From Paracoccus fontiphilus (GTDB lineage Bacteria > Pseudomonadota > Alphaproteobacteria > Rhodobacterales > Rhodobacteraceae): DNA of 64,000 nucleotides. How positions within the stretch are numbered: the first letter of the stretch is position 1; every line of letters starts with the position of its first letter. The notes below the pieces were generated by a model. That model searched no databases. It was not told the DNA's origin and saw nothing but the letters and a program-made list of their open reading frames with translations. Both the position numbers and the translations under genes were made by a program. The DNA lies in the NCBI RefSeq assembly GCF_017356265.1, contig NZ_JAFNAW010000001.1, positions 62,001 through 126,000 of the forward strand, read 5' to 3'. This document shows, one piece after another, positions 55,723 to 64,000 of the stretch.

Positions 55723-55887
55723 GCAGCGTTCGCGCGGCCGATGGCCAAGCCGTTGGAGCCGGCGGCCTGGGTGGACAAACCGACACTTGGCGCCGGACCA
55801 AGGCACGGCACGACCATCAGGCGGCCGCTTGGCGCATGAGCCGGGCCGCCGCGAACTTGCCGCGGCAGCGCTTGGACGATCCGCTGC

Positions 55888-56280
<393 letters not shown>

Positions 56281-56817
56281 TCAGGCCAAGCCCATGCCGC
56301 CTGCGCTGCCGCCGAAGGGAAACCAACCCGCCGCATCCCAGGGGCCGCCGCGATAGCGCCACAGCAGGAACCCGGTCGCCTCGAAGGCAAGGGGCTGGAA
56401 CCGGGCGGAAAGGTCGTCGAACAGCCTGCGGGCCTCGGCGGGCGCGACCTTGTTCTGGATCGTCACATGCGGCCTGATCCGCTGGCGATCCTGCGCGGTC
56501 AGGACATCGGCGAAGATGCCGGAAAGCACCGCCCGCAACCGCTCGATCCCGGGGCAATCGAGGTCATAGGCCACGCCCCGGCCCAGGAACCGCAGGCCCG
56601 CCACGCGCCCCATGAGGGACGCCGTGGCTTCAGCAACGCGGCTCAGTTCTTGCGTGATCCAGCCGATGCGGGCACCCGGCAGGTGATGAAACAGCGTGAG
56701 ATGCGCGGGAATGTGGTTGCGCGCCGCTGGAAAGTGCCGCTGCCGCATGGCCTGGAAGAGGGCAAAGCTGGCATCGTCCATCCGGAGGGTCAGGATCAGC
56801 GGTGCGTCGTCGGTCAT
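56281..56817 (-). CDS. 2'-5' RNA ligase / cyclic phosphodiesterase family protein
   Basis: A 178-residue protein with two HxT motifs, IPAHLTLFHHLPG (about residues 36-48) and IRPHVTIQNKVAP (about 115-127), the signature of the 2H phosphoesterase superfamily. The C terminus is aromatic-rich (FLLWRYRGGPWDAAGWFPFG). Enzymes of this type open or join 2'-5' RNA linkages or cleave cyclic phosphates; the physiological substrate in bacteria is unknown. Located between ferredoxin and Deg protease genes on the same strand. Confidence 0.88.
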   Translation of the reverse strand: MTDDAPLILTLRMDDASFALFQAMRQRHFPAARNHIPAHLTLFHHLPGARIGWITQELSRVAEATASLMGRVAGLRFLGRGVAYDLDCPGIERLRAVLSGIFADVLTAQDRQRIRPHVTIQNKVAPAEARRLFDDLSARFQPLAFEATGFLLWRYRGGPWDAAGWFPFGGSAGGMGLA

Positions 56818-56917
56818 GCCGGAATGCCTTCATCCGCCTGGATCGAAAAAGGCGGCCCGCCCCTGCGAACCGCCCCTGTTCCTCATGCCCGGCGGACTTG
56901 CCGGACTGTCCGTGCCC

Positions 56918-58468
56918 TCAGGATTCGCCGACCGGCAGGGCCACGAAGCGCGGCTCGCCGTCGCGGCGCACCAGCACCAGCAGCGACTTGCGGCCAGCCT
57001 CGCGCACCTCGTCGATGCGCTCGTTCAGGTCGCGGATCGAGGCGACGGGCTGCTGGCCCGCCTCGGTGATGATGTCGCCGGGGGCAAGGCCCTTTTCGGC
57101 GGCTTCACTGGCGGGATCGACCTCTTCGACCAGAAGGCCCGCGGCATCGCCCGGCAGGCCCATCTCCTGCGCCATCTGCGGCGTCAGGACGCGCAGGGAC
57201 ATGCCCAGGACCTGCTGCGGCGTGGCGCTGTCTTCCGTGGCAGGCGCACCCGTGCCCTCGGCGGTTTCGCGGCGGCCCAGGGTCACGCTCAGCGTCACCG
57301 GCCCTTCCTGGCGCTGCACGATCACATCCACCGGCTCTCCGGCGGGGGCTTCCGCCACGCGGCGGACAAGGCTGCGGGTGTCCTCGACATCCGCGCCGGC
57401 AAAGCTGGTGATCACGTCGCCCGCGCGCATCCCGGCCTCTTTCGCGGGACCCTCGGGCACGTCCGTCACCATCGCGCCCGACTCGGCCGCAAGGCCAAGG
57501 GCCTCGGCCATGTCGGGGGTCACGTCCTGGATCTTGACGCCAAGCCAGCCGCGCCGGGTTTCCCCGAACTCGCGCAACTGCTCGACGACGGTGGACACGA
57601 CGTTCGACGCCATGGAAAAGCCGATGCCGATCGAGCCGCCGTTCGGCGACAGGATCGCGGTGTTGACGCCCACGACCTCGCCCTTGAGGTTGAACAGCGG
57701 CCCGCCCGAGTTGCCGCGGTTGATCGCCGCGTCGGTCTGCAGGTAGTCGTCATAAGTGCCGGACAATTCCCGGTTCCGCGCCGAGACGATCCCGGAACTG
57801 GCCGAGAAGCCCTGCCCCAGCGGGTTGCCAAGCGCCAGCACCCAGTCGCCCACGCGCGCATCGTCCGAATTGCCGAACTTCACGAAGGGCAGCGCGTCGT
57901 CGCTTTCGACCTTCAGCAGCGCGACATCGGTGTTCGGGTCGGTGCCCACGACCTTCGCGGGCAGCGTCTCGCCCGAATAGAACTCGATCTCGATCTCGTC
58001 CGCGCCCTCGATCACGTGGTTGTTCGTGACGATGAAGCCATCGGCCGAGATGACGAAGCCCGAACCCAGCGCGTTCGATCGCTGCGGCATCCGCGGGCCG
58101 CCCTGGCCCGGCTGGCCGGGAACGCCGGGAAAGCCGAAGTCGCGGAACAGGTCGGAAAACGGGCTGCCCTCGGGGAACATCGGCCCGCCCTCGCCGCCGG
58201 TCGGCTGGGCGACCACGGCGCTGGTGGTGATGTTCACGACGGCGGGCGCCACCTGCTGGACCAGATCGGCGAAGCTGTCGGGCATGACCTGCGACGAGGC
58301 CGTCGCGGGGGCCGACAGCGGCTCGTTGTTGTTCGCCGCCTCTTGCGCCTGCTGGCTGGCCTCGGGCGAGATTTCGGGCTGCGTGTCCTGGGCGGCCGCG
58401 AAGCCAAGGCCGACGGTCACGGCCAGCGCCGAGGCGGTCAGGAGGTGCCGAGGAGAAAGCGTCTTCAT
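56918..58468 (-). CDS. degP: Periplasmic Deg-family serine protease
   Basis: The 516-residue protein has a signal peptide (KTLSPRHLLTASALAVTVGL, then GFAAAQ), a trypsin-like domain with catalytic His in VTNNHVIEGADEI, Asp in TDPNTDVALLKVES and Ser in NRGNSGGPLFNLKGEVVGVN, and two PDZ domains (GWLGVKIQDVTPDMAEALGL; QVLGMSLRVLTPQMAQEMGL). It degrades or refolds damaged envelope proteins. It follows the hflK-hflC pair on the same strand, but a strong terminator lies between, so it has its own promoter. Confidence 0.95.
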   Translation of the reverse strand: MKTLSPRHLLTASALAVTVGLGFAAAQDTQPEISPEASQQAQEAANNNEPLSAPATASSQVMPDSFADLVQQVAPAVVNITTSAVVAQPTGGEGGPMFPEGSPFSDLFRDFGFPGVPGQPGQGGPRMPQRSNALGSGFVISADGFIVTNNHVIEGADEIEIEFYSGETLPAKVVGTDPNTDVALLKVESDDALPFVKFGNSDDARVGDWVLALGNPLGQGFSASSGIVSARNRELSGTYDDYLQTDAAINRGNSGGPLFNLKGEVVGVNTAILSPNGGSIGIGFSMASNVVSTVVEQLREFGETRRGWLGVKIQDVTPDMAEALGLAAESGAMVTDVPEGPAKEAGMRAGDVITSFAGADVEDTRSLVRRVAEAPAGEPVDVIVQRQEGPVTLSVTLGRRETAEGTGAPATEDSATPQQVLGMSLRVLTPQMAQEMGLPGDAAGLLVEEVDPASEAAEKGLAPGDIITEAGQQPVASIRDLNERIDEVREAGRKSLLVLVRRDGEPRFVALPVGES

Positions 58469-58605
58469 GCGGATGTCCTCATCTTTCGCATATGCTCCGG
58501 TCCTGACATGGGCCGGGGACCGGCTGGATATGAAGAAGAAATAGTGCGCCGTGGCAAATAAACCACGCTCTCGGGTGGTGAACTGATCGTGACCTTTGTT
58601 GCAGA

Positions 58606-58633
58606 AAGGGCGGATGGTTTGCCATCCGCCCTT
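58606..58633 (-). terminator. Rho-independent terminator after hflC
   Basis: AAGGGCGGATGG (58606-58617) and CCATCCGCCCTT (58622-58633) form a perfect 12-bp stem with loop TTTG. On the minus strand it follows the hflC stop at 58645 by 11 bases and is followed by TCTGCAAC. Confidence 0.85.
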
Positions 58634-58644
58634 CCGTTTTCGTG

Positions 58645-59817
58645 TCAGTTTTGCGCGGGTGCCGGCTCGGGCGTGCCGCCCGCGGTTTCCGCGTCCGCTG
58701 CCGGCGCCGCCTCGCCCGTCGCGGGCGGGACGGCCACGGCGGGTGCTTCCTGCGGCGGGGTGGTCAGGCTTTCCGGCATGGGCGTCAGCGTGACGCCCGC
58801 GCTTTCGCCCAGCCGGTTGCCCTCGCGGTCGGTGACGGTGGGCGTCACCAGTTGCTCGTCGGTGGCGGGCGGCTGGACCGCCGCGTTCTCGGCCGAGTTG
58901 CCCGCCGGAACCGGGGTCGGCGCGGGATTCGCGCGATCCGCACCGTCGTCGCGCAGATAGCTGAAGAACTCTCCATCCGGCTGCAGCACCAGAGAGCTGT
59001 TCTCGCCCTTGAGCGCGCGTTCATAGGAGGTCATCGACCGCGTGAAGGCGAAGAACTCGGGGTCGCGGCCGAAGGCGTCGGCATAGATGGCGTTGCGCTG
59101 CGCATCGGCCTCGCCGCGCACGATCTCGGCGCGCTTCTGCGCCTCGGACGTCAGTTCCGTCACCGTGCGGTCGGCGGCGGCACGGACGCGCTGCGCAGCC
59201 TCGCCGCCCCGCGCGATCTCGTCGGCGGCCTCGCGCTGACGCTCGGCGCGCATCCGGGCATAGGTGGCGTTCAGGTTCTGCTCGGGCAGGTCGGTGCGGG
59301 TCAGGCGCACGTCGATGATCTCGACCCCCAGCCCTTCGGAATTGCCGCGCGCCTCGTCGCGGATCTGGTTCATCAGCGCCGTGCGGTCATCCGAAAGCAC
59401 GCTGGTCGAGGGCACGGTGCCCAGCACCTCGCGGATGGCGTTGCGGACGATCGGTTCCAGACGGCCCTGCGCGCCCTGGATGCCGCCCGCGCCCACCGCT
59501 TGGCGGAAGCGGACCACATCGGTGATGCGCCAGCGGGCGAAGGCGTCCACGATCAGGCGCCGGTCGTCCAGCGGCGTGACCTCCAGCGGGACGGTCGGCA
59601 GGCCCAGGATGCGGCCGTCGTACTTTTCCACGTTGTCCAGGAACGGGACCTTGAAGCCCAGGCCCGGTTCCTCCTTGACGTCGACCACGCGGCCCAGGCG
59701 CAGGACCAGCGCCTTTTCGCGTTCGTCGACGATGAACAGCGACGTGGCCACCAGCACCGCCACGACGATCAGGAACGGAATGGCCAGCGTTCCCAGATTC
59801 ACTCTCCGCGCGGCCAT
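58645..59817 (-). CDS. hflC: FtsH modulator HflC
   Basis: The 390-residue protein has an N-terminal membrane anchor (LAIPFLIVVAVLVATSLFIV) and an SPFH/band-7 domain with FIVDEREKALVLRLG and DNVEKYDGRILGLPTVPLEV. A coiled coil (AYARMRAERQREAADEIARG) precedes a GRDPEFFAFTRSMTSYERAL segment. The C-terminal ~85 residues are a Pro/Ala/Thr-rich tail that most HflC proteins lack. With HflK it forms the cage around FtsH in the inner membrane and limits proteolysis of membrane proteins. Coupled to hflK by a one-base overlap. Confidence 0.94.
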   Translation of the reverse strand: MAARRVNLGTLAIPFLIVVAVLVATSLFIVDEREKALVLRLGRVVDVKEEPGLGFKVPFLDNVEKYDGRILGLPTVPLEVTPLDDRRLIVDAFARWRITDVVRFRQAVGAGGIQGAQGRLEPIVRNAIREVLGTVPSTSVLSDDRTALMNQIRDEARGNSEGLGVEIIDVRLTRTDLPEQNLNATYARMRAERQREAADEIARGGEAAQRVRAAADRTVTELTSEAQKRAEIVRGEADAQRNAIYADAFGRDPEFFAFTRSMTSYERALKGENSSLVLQPDGEFFSYLRDDGADRANPAPTPVPAGNSAENAAVQPPATDEQLVTPTVTDREGNRLGESAGVTLTPMPESLTTPPQEAPAVAVPPATGEAAPAADAETAGGTPEPAPAQN

Positions 59818-61016
59818 CAGTTGCTCCCTCCGGTGTTCGTGTTGGTGCCGCCGTCGCGGCGCAGCTGGTCAAGCGGCAGATAGGGCACGACGCCAGAGCC
59901 CTGACCGTCCAGGCCCTCGCCGATGATGATCTTGTCGACGCTGCCCAGAACGCCTTCCATGGTTTCCAGATACATCCGGCGGCGGGTGACTTCGGGCGCC
60001 TTCACGTATTCCTCGTAGATCGAGTTGAAGCGCGCGGCCTCGCCCTGGGCGGTGTTGACCGCCTCGGCGCGATAGGCCTCGGCCTGTTCCAGGGCCGCGG
60101 CCGCGTCGCCGCGGGCCTGCGCCAGGACGCGGTTGGCATAGGCGTCGGCTTCCTTTTCCAGGCGGTCGCGTTCCTGCTGGGCGGCCTGCACCTCGCGGAA
60201 GGCGTCGATCACCTCGACCGGCGGGTCAGCGCGGTCCAGGTTGACGCGGACCACGTTGATGCCCGACTGATAGGCATCCAGCGTCTGCTGCACGGATTCC
60301 TGCAGGTCGTTGGCGATGGTCCCCCGGTCGCGGTTCAGGATCGGCGCAAGCTCGGTCCGGGCGATGATGTCGCGCATCGAGGATTCCGCCACGGCCCGCA
60401 TCGTGTCGGCGGGATCGGCCAGGTTGAACAGGTATTTCTCGGGGTCCGAGATGTTCCAGACGACCTGGTATTCCATGTCCACGATGTTCTGGTCGCGGGT
60501 CAGCATCAGGCCGTTGTCCATCTCGCCCTCGCGCCCGGTGCCGATCTCGGTCACGCGTTCGTTGGTGACGGGGATGACCTCGGCGGTGACGATGGGCCAG
60601 GGGGCGAAGTTCAGGCCCTCGGACCCCACGGCCACGGCGCGGCCGAACAGGAACTCGACGCTCTTTTCGTTGGTCTGGACGCGGTAGAAGCTGGCAAAGG
60701 CCCACAAGGCCAGCAGGACCAGCCCGCCGATGGTCAGCGTGGTGCGGTTCATCTGCAGCCCCGGTCCCGAGGGGCGGCGCGGCCCGCCGCCGGTCGGGCC
60801 GTTGCCGCCGCCGCCGCGCCCGCCCATCAGCACGCGCAGCCGTTCCTGGCCCTTCTTCATCAGTTCTTCGATCTCGGGCATCTGCTGCGGACCACCCGGG
60901 CGCTGCGGGCCTTTTGGTGGTTGCTGCTGTCCCCAGGGGCGGTTCGAGGGCTGCTTGCCGCGATCCTCGTCATCTCCTCCGCCGCTTCCGCCGCCCCAAG
61001 GGCCCTGACTTGCCAT
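59817..61016 (-). CDS. hflK: FtsH modulator HflK
   Basis: A 399-residue protein with a Gly/Pro/Gln-rich cytoplasmic N terminus (GGGSGGGDDEDRGKQPSNRP), a membrane span (LTIGGLVLLALWAFASFYRV) and a band-7 domain: VEFLFGRAVAVGSEGLNFAP, WNISDPEKYLFNLADPADTM, RAVAESSMRDIIARTELAPI. It ends with a coiled coil (DRLEKEADAYANRVLAQARG) and a Thr/Asn-rich tail. It overlaps hflC by one base, so both are made from one transcript and assemble as a 1:1 ring with FtsH. Confidence 0.95.
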   Translation of the reverse strand: MASQGPWGGGSGGGDDEDRGKQPSNRPWGQQQPPKGPQRPGGPQQMPEIEELMKKGQERLRVLMGGRGGGGNGPTGGGPRRPSGPGLQMNRTTLTIGGLVLLALWAFASFYRVQTNEKSVEFLFGRAVAVGSEGLNFAPWPIVTAEVIPVTNERVTEIGTGREGEMDNGLMLTRDQNIVDMEYQVVWNISDPEKYLFNLADPADTMRAVAESSMRDIIARTELAPILNRDRGTIANDLQESVQQTLDAYQSGINVVRVNLDRADPPVEVIDAFREVQAAQQERDRLEKEADAYANRVLAQARGDAAAALEQAEAYRAEAVNTAQGEAARFNSIYEEYVKAPEVTRRRMYLETMEGVLGSVDKIIIGEGLDGQGSGVVPYLPLDQLRRDGGTNTNTGGSN

Positions 61017-61121
61017 CCGTGGTCCTTCTTTCTTCTTCGGAATTCCGTTGCTTGAAAACTGGTGCAGCGGGGGGAAAAGTCAACCCGACGGTCCCCTGCC
61101 CGCGCTTTTCTGTCGCAATTG

Positions 61122-62519
61122 TCAGGCGGTTGCAGCCTGTGCAGAAACCTCCAGCCGGTGGCGGCGCGTGGGCTGGCGCATCGTCACCAGCTCCTCGGCG
61201 GCGGTCGGGTGGACCGCCATGGTCGCGTCGAAGTCGGCCTTGGTCGCGCCCATCGTGATGGGGATCGCCGCCAGCTGGATCATCTCGCCCGCGTCGGGGC
61301 CGAAGATGTGGCAGCCCAGAACCACGTCGGTCTGGGGATCGACCAGCAGCTTCATCATCACCTTGGCGTTGCTGCCCGCGAACATGGACCGCATCGGGCG
61401 GAACACCGTCGCATAGACATCGACGTCGCCGCGCGCGCAGGCCTGTTCCTCGGTCAGGCCGATCTGCGCGACCTCGTGCGGGCGCAGATAGACGGCGCTG
61501 GCGATGTTGTGGTGGCTGACGGTGCGCGCGCGACCGCCGAAGATCGTGTCGGCGAAGGCATGGCCCTCGCGGATGGCCACGGGGGTCAGGTTCACGCGAT
61601 CGGTCACGTCGCCCACCGCGAAGATCGAGGGCACCGCCGTCTGCGACCACTCGTCAACGGCGATCGCGCCGTTCGGACGCAGGTGGACGCCGGTGTTCTC
61701 AAGCCCCAGCGCGCCGGTATAGGGCGCGCGCCCGGTGGCCCAGATCACCGCGTCAAACTGTTCGCGGCTGTCGTCGCTGAAGCTGACGTCGATGCGGTCG
61801 CCGTTCCGCTGAAGCGCGGTCGGGTTGACGTTGAGGCGCAGGTCGATGCCGATGTCGGAAAGTTGCAGCGTTGCCATGTCGCGGGCCTGCCGGTCGAAGC
61901 CGCGCAGCACCGCATCGCCGCGATAGACCTGCACCGTCTCGCAGCCAAGGCCCGCCAGGATGGTCGCGAACTCGCAGGCGATGTAGCCGCCGCCGACCAG
62001 CAGGACGCGGCGCGGCAGGCGGTCCAGAAGGAACAGGTCGTCCGAGATCAGGCCCAGTTCCTCGCCCGGGATGCCGGGCAGGGCGGGGCGTCCGCCGACC
62101 GCGATCAGGATGTGCTTGGCCGTTTTTCGCGTGCCGTCGGCCAGGGCGACCGTGTGGTGATCGACAACCGTGGCGCGCTGGTGAAAGATCTCGACCCCGG
62201 ATTTCTCAAGGTTCGCGGTATAGATCACCTCGAGCCGGGTCAGCTCGGCGTGCAGCTTTTCGCGGAACACCTCCCAGTCGAAGCGGCCCGCCTGCGCCCC
62301 TTCCCAGCCATAGCCGCGCATCTCCTCGGCCATCAGCCCGGCCTGGCTGGCGAAGATCATCAGCTTCTTGGGCACGCAGCCGCGGATAACGCAGGTGCCG
62401 CCCATGCGGCTTTCCTCGGCCAGGGCCACGCGTGCGCCATGTTCGCCCGCCGCGATCCGCGCCGCCCTGACGCCGCCCGAGCCGCCGCCGATCACGAACA
62501 GGTCATAGTCGAAAGTCAC
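61122..62519 (-). CDS. gor: Glutathione-disulfide reductase
   Basis: The 465-residue protein has FAD motif LFVIGGGSGGVRAARIAAGE, the redox-active disulfide GGTCVIRGCVPKKLMIF (two Cys separated by four residues), the NADPH-binding VLLVGGGYIACEFATILAGL, and the C-terminal active-site His in TMAVHPTAAEELVTM. Length and CVIRGC pattern match glutathione reductase rather than dihydrolipoamide or mercuric reductase. It keeps glutathione reduced in the cytoplasm. Four bases separate it from rpiA on the same strand. Confidence 0.93.
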   Translation of the reverse strand: MTFDYDLFVIGGGSGGVRAARIAAGEHGARVALAEESRMGGTCVIRGCVPKKLMIFASQAGLMAEEMRGYGWEGAQAGRFDWEVFREKLHAELTRLEVIYTANLEKSGVEIFHQRATVVDHHTVALADGTRKTAKHILIAVGGRPALPGIPGEELGLISDDLFLLDRLPRRVLLVGGGYIACEFATILAGLGCETVQVYRGDAVLRGFDRQARDMATLQLSDIGIDLRLNVNPTALQRNGDRIDVSFSDDSREQFDAVIWATGRAPYTGALGLENTGVHLRPNGAIAVDEWSQTAVPSIFAVGDVTDRVNLTPVAIREGHAFADTIFGGRARTVSHHNIASAVYLRPHEVAQIGLTEEQACARGDVDVYATVFRPMRSMFAGSNAKVMMKLLVDPQTDVVLGCHIFGPDAGEMIQLAAIPITMGATKADFDATMAVHPTAAEELVTMRQPTRRHRLEVSAQAATA

Positions 62520-62523
62520 AGTC

Positions 62524-63279
62524 TCAGTCTCCTTCGCCGGCCAGCATGTCGGCGTCTATATCGGCATTGCGGTCAAGGCGGACAACCGTGCCATCGGGCT
62601 TGCCGATGATCGCAAGGCTGCACATGCCCAGGAACAGCCCGTGTTCCACCACCCCCGGAATGGCGGCCAGGGCACGCGCCAGCGCCACCGGATCGGGGAT
62701 GCATTGCAGGTGCAGGTCCAGGATCCAGTTCCCCTCGTCCGTCACCCAGGGCTCGCTGCCCTTCAGGCGCAGCAGGACGTCGCGGTCGCCAAGGTCCAGT
62801 TCCTCCAGCGCGCGGCGGATCAGCGTGCGCGTCGTCTCGAAGCCGAACTGCAGCACCTCGACCGGCAGGGGAAAGGCGCCAAGCTGCTCGACCACCTTGG
62901 CGGGATCGGCGATCACGACCATCCGCTTGCTGGCCGCCGCCACGATCTTCTCGCGCAGGTGGGCGCCGCCGCCGCCCTTGATCAGGTGCAGGTCGGGATC
63001 GACCTCGTCCGCGCCGTCGATGGTCATGTCCAGCCAGCCGATCCCGTCCAGGCTTTCGATGCGCAGCCCCAGGCTTTCGGCCAGTTCGCAGGTGGCCTTC
63101 GACGTGGCCGCGCAGCGCAGCGACAGCCCCTCAGCCCTGACGCGGGCGGCCAGTTCGCGGACCATGATGCTGGCGGTCGATCCGGTGCCAAGGCCCAGCT
63201 TCATGCCGTCCTGCACAAGGGCCACCGCCGCGCGGGCGGCCGCCAGCTTGGCGGGATCGGGTTCGGAACTCTGCGCCAT
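62524..63279 (-). CDS. rpiA: Ribose-5-phosphate isomerase A
   Basis: The 251-residue protein starts at the ATG at 63279 (MAQSSEPDPAKLAAARAAVA). Motifs: GMKLGLGTGSTASIMVRELA, TIDGADEVDPDLHLIKGGGG with the catalytic Asp, Glu and Lys residues, and ADPAKVVEQLGAFPLPVEV. It interconverts ribose-5-phosphate and ribulose-5-phosphate in the pentose phosphate pathway. It shares a transcript with gor, an association seen in relatives and sensible since both depend on pentose phosphate NADPH. Confidence 0.96.
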   Translation of the reverse strand: MAQSSEPDPAKLAAARAAVALVQDGMKLGLGTGSTASIMVRELAARVRAEGLSLRCAATSKATCELAESLGLRIESLDGIGWLDMTIDGADEVDPDLHLIKGGGGAHLREKIVAAASKRMVVIADPAKVVEQLGAFPLPVEVLQFGFETTRTLIRRALEELDLGDRDVLLRLKGSEPWVTDEGNWILDLHLQCIPDPVALARALAAIPGVVEHGLFLGMCSLAIIGKPDGTVVRLDRNADIDADMLAGEGD

Positions 63280-63348
63280 GGGCGGCCTCCATCCATGATT
63301 GTCGCAATGGTTATAGGCCAGGGTCCTGCCGCCCGCCACCGGCAAAGC

Positions 63349-64000
63349 CTATCCGCGGCTGGCGCTTTCCGGCAGGATCACCGTGAAGGTGCTGCCCTTC
63401 CCGCGGGTGCTGTCGATGCGCAGCCGGCCCCGGTGGCGGTTGACGATGTGCTTGACGATGGCAAGGCCAAGCCCCGTGCCGCCCTGCGCCCGCGACCGGT
63501 GCGTATCGACGCGGTAGAAACGCTCGGTCAGGCGCGGCAGGTGCATCCCCTCGATCCCCTCGCCCCGGTCGCGGATCTCGACCGCCCATGCCGGGCCGCG
63601 CAAAAGCGGCTCGTGGTCGATGCGGCGCAGGGAAACGCCCAGATAGCCGCCCGACGCGCCGTATTTCAGCGCGTTCTCGATCAGGTTCTGGAACACCTGC
63701 ACAAGCTGGTCGGGATCGCCCGGCACCCGCTGGCTGCCTGCCAGCCCGTCCGTCTCGACGGTGATGCCCGCCGCCCTTGCCGCGTTGTCCATCGTGGCCA
63801 GCACGCCCCGCAGCAGCAGCGGCAGGTCCACCTGCGCCGACGGACGGCGCCGCTCCTCGGCCTGGACGCGGCTGAGGGACAAAAGGTCGCTGACCAGGCG
63901 GTTCATGCGCGCCGCCTCGCGCTCCATGATGTCCAGGAAACGGTCGCGGGCCTTGGCATCGTCGCGGGCGGGGCCGCGTAGCGTCTCGATGAAGCCGATC
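63349..64000 (-). CDS. Sensor histidine kinase, PhoR-like (cut by window edge)
   Basis: The frame is open from the right edge to the stop at 63349. The visible part starts in the HisKA dimerisation helix (GFIETLRGPARDDAKARDRF, then MEREAARMNRLVSDLLSLSR), so the phosphorylated His is just outside the window. The HATPase_c domain has the N box QVFQNLIENALKYGASGGYL, G1 VEIRDRGEGIEG, F box LTERFYRVDTHRS and G2 GGTGLGLAIVKHIVNRHRGR. The helix-2 sequence resembles PhoR phosphate-sensing kinases, but the response regulator gene is not visible. Confidence 0.88.
   Translation of the reverse strand, partial: IGFIETLRGPARDDAKARDRFLDIMEREAARMNRLVSDLLSLSRVQAEERRRPSAQVDLPLLLRGVLATMDNAARAAGITVETDGLAGSQRVPGDPDQLVQVFQNLIENALKYGASGGYLGVSLRRIDHEPLLRGPAWAVEIRDRGEGIEGMHLPRLTERFYRVDTHRSRAQGGTGLGLAIVKHIVNRHRGRLRIDSTRGKGSTFTVILPESASRG

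Noticed and set aside
56696-58561. A 621-codon plus-strand frame
   Set aside because: Antisense to the Deg protease gene, which has a complete catalytic triad and signal peptide.
61062-62609. A 515-codon plus-strand frame
   Set aside because: Antisense to glutathione reductase; no ribosome binding site or domain.

Overview
The window is about 64 kb of GC-rich alphaproteobacterial DNA. Gene content points to a member of the Rhodobacteraceae, most likely Paracoccus or a close relative: a choXWV/betIBA choline-to-betaine cluster, an amidase/PBP1A pair close to prfB, hflKC followed by a Deg protease, and an adrenodoxin-type ferredoxin. The genus assignment is inference. Bases 1 to about 30340 are one end of a temperate phage; the rest is chromosome.

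Prophage (1-30340, left end outside the window). The phage sits against the 3' end of a tRNA-Val(UAC) gene, with its tyrosine integrase next to the tRNA. Bases 18.7-1 kb, nearly all on the minus strand, run from early genes (regulator, GapR-like protein, VRR-NUC nuclease, DnaB helicase, winged-helix replication protein) through small unknown genes to TerS, TerL, portal, DUF2213 protease/scaffold, decoration protein, major capsid protein, head-tail connectors, tail tube, a lambda G/GT-type tail chaperone pair with a GGGAAAG slippery heptamer, and the start of a tape-measure gene. This is a siphovirus layout; lysis and tail-tip genes must lie beyond base 1. Four isolated plus-strand or envelope-directed small genes (283-582, 611-886, 4297-4572, 11390-11632) interrupt the structural block and look like morons.

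Immunity and early control (18.8-21.7 kb). A short CI-like repressor and a Cro-like gene are divergent. The same 17-bp operator (CTWCGC-N5-GCGWAG) lies in the spacers of the cI, cro and right-operon promoters; the right-operon promoter at 21645 is 2.5 kb away. Between the switch and this promoter lies a translationally coupled three-gene cassette (19792-21277) that ends in a DUF1828-type protein of unknown function; it is a good candidate for an accessory or defence module.

Right operon (21717-30320). Nine small genes are followed by a YqaJ exonuclease and RecT annealase, a C5-cytosine methyltransferase with degenerate internal repeats, an N6-adenine methyltransferase, an AlpA-like excisionase and the integrase.

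Chromosome (30341-64000). In order: tRNA-Val, a histidine phosphatase whose stop codon lies inside the tRNA, patatin, prfB, MgtC, a membrane-anchored patatin, PBP1A, amidase, aminotransferase, DsbA-like protein, the betABI and choXWV clusters (betaine synthesis from choline), a decayed capsule-export locus (KpsM, broken kpsE with a pentanucleotide repeat, KpsT), an SqdB-like synthase, M48 protease, alpha/beta hydrolase, DUF2147, hisA, ferredoxin, 2'-5' RNA ligase family protein, Deg protease, hflC/hflK, glutathione reductase, rpiA and a truncated PhoR-like histidine kinase at the right edge.
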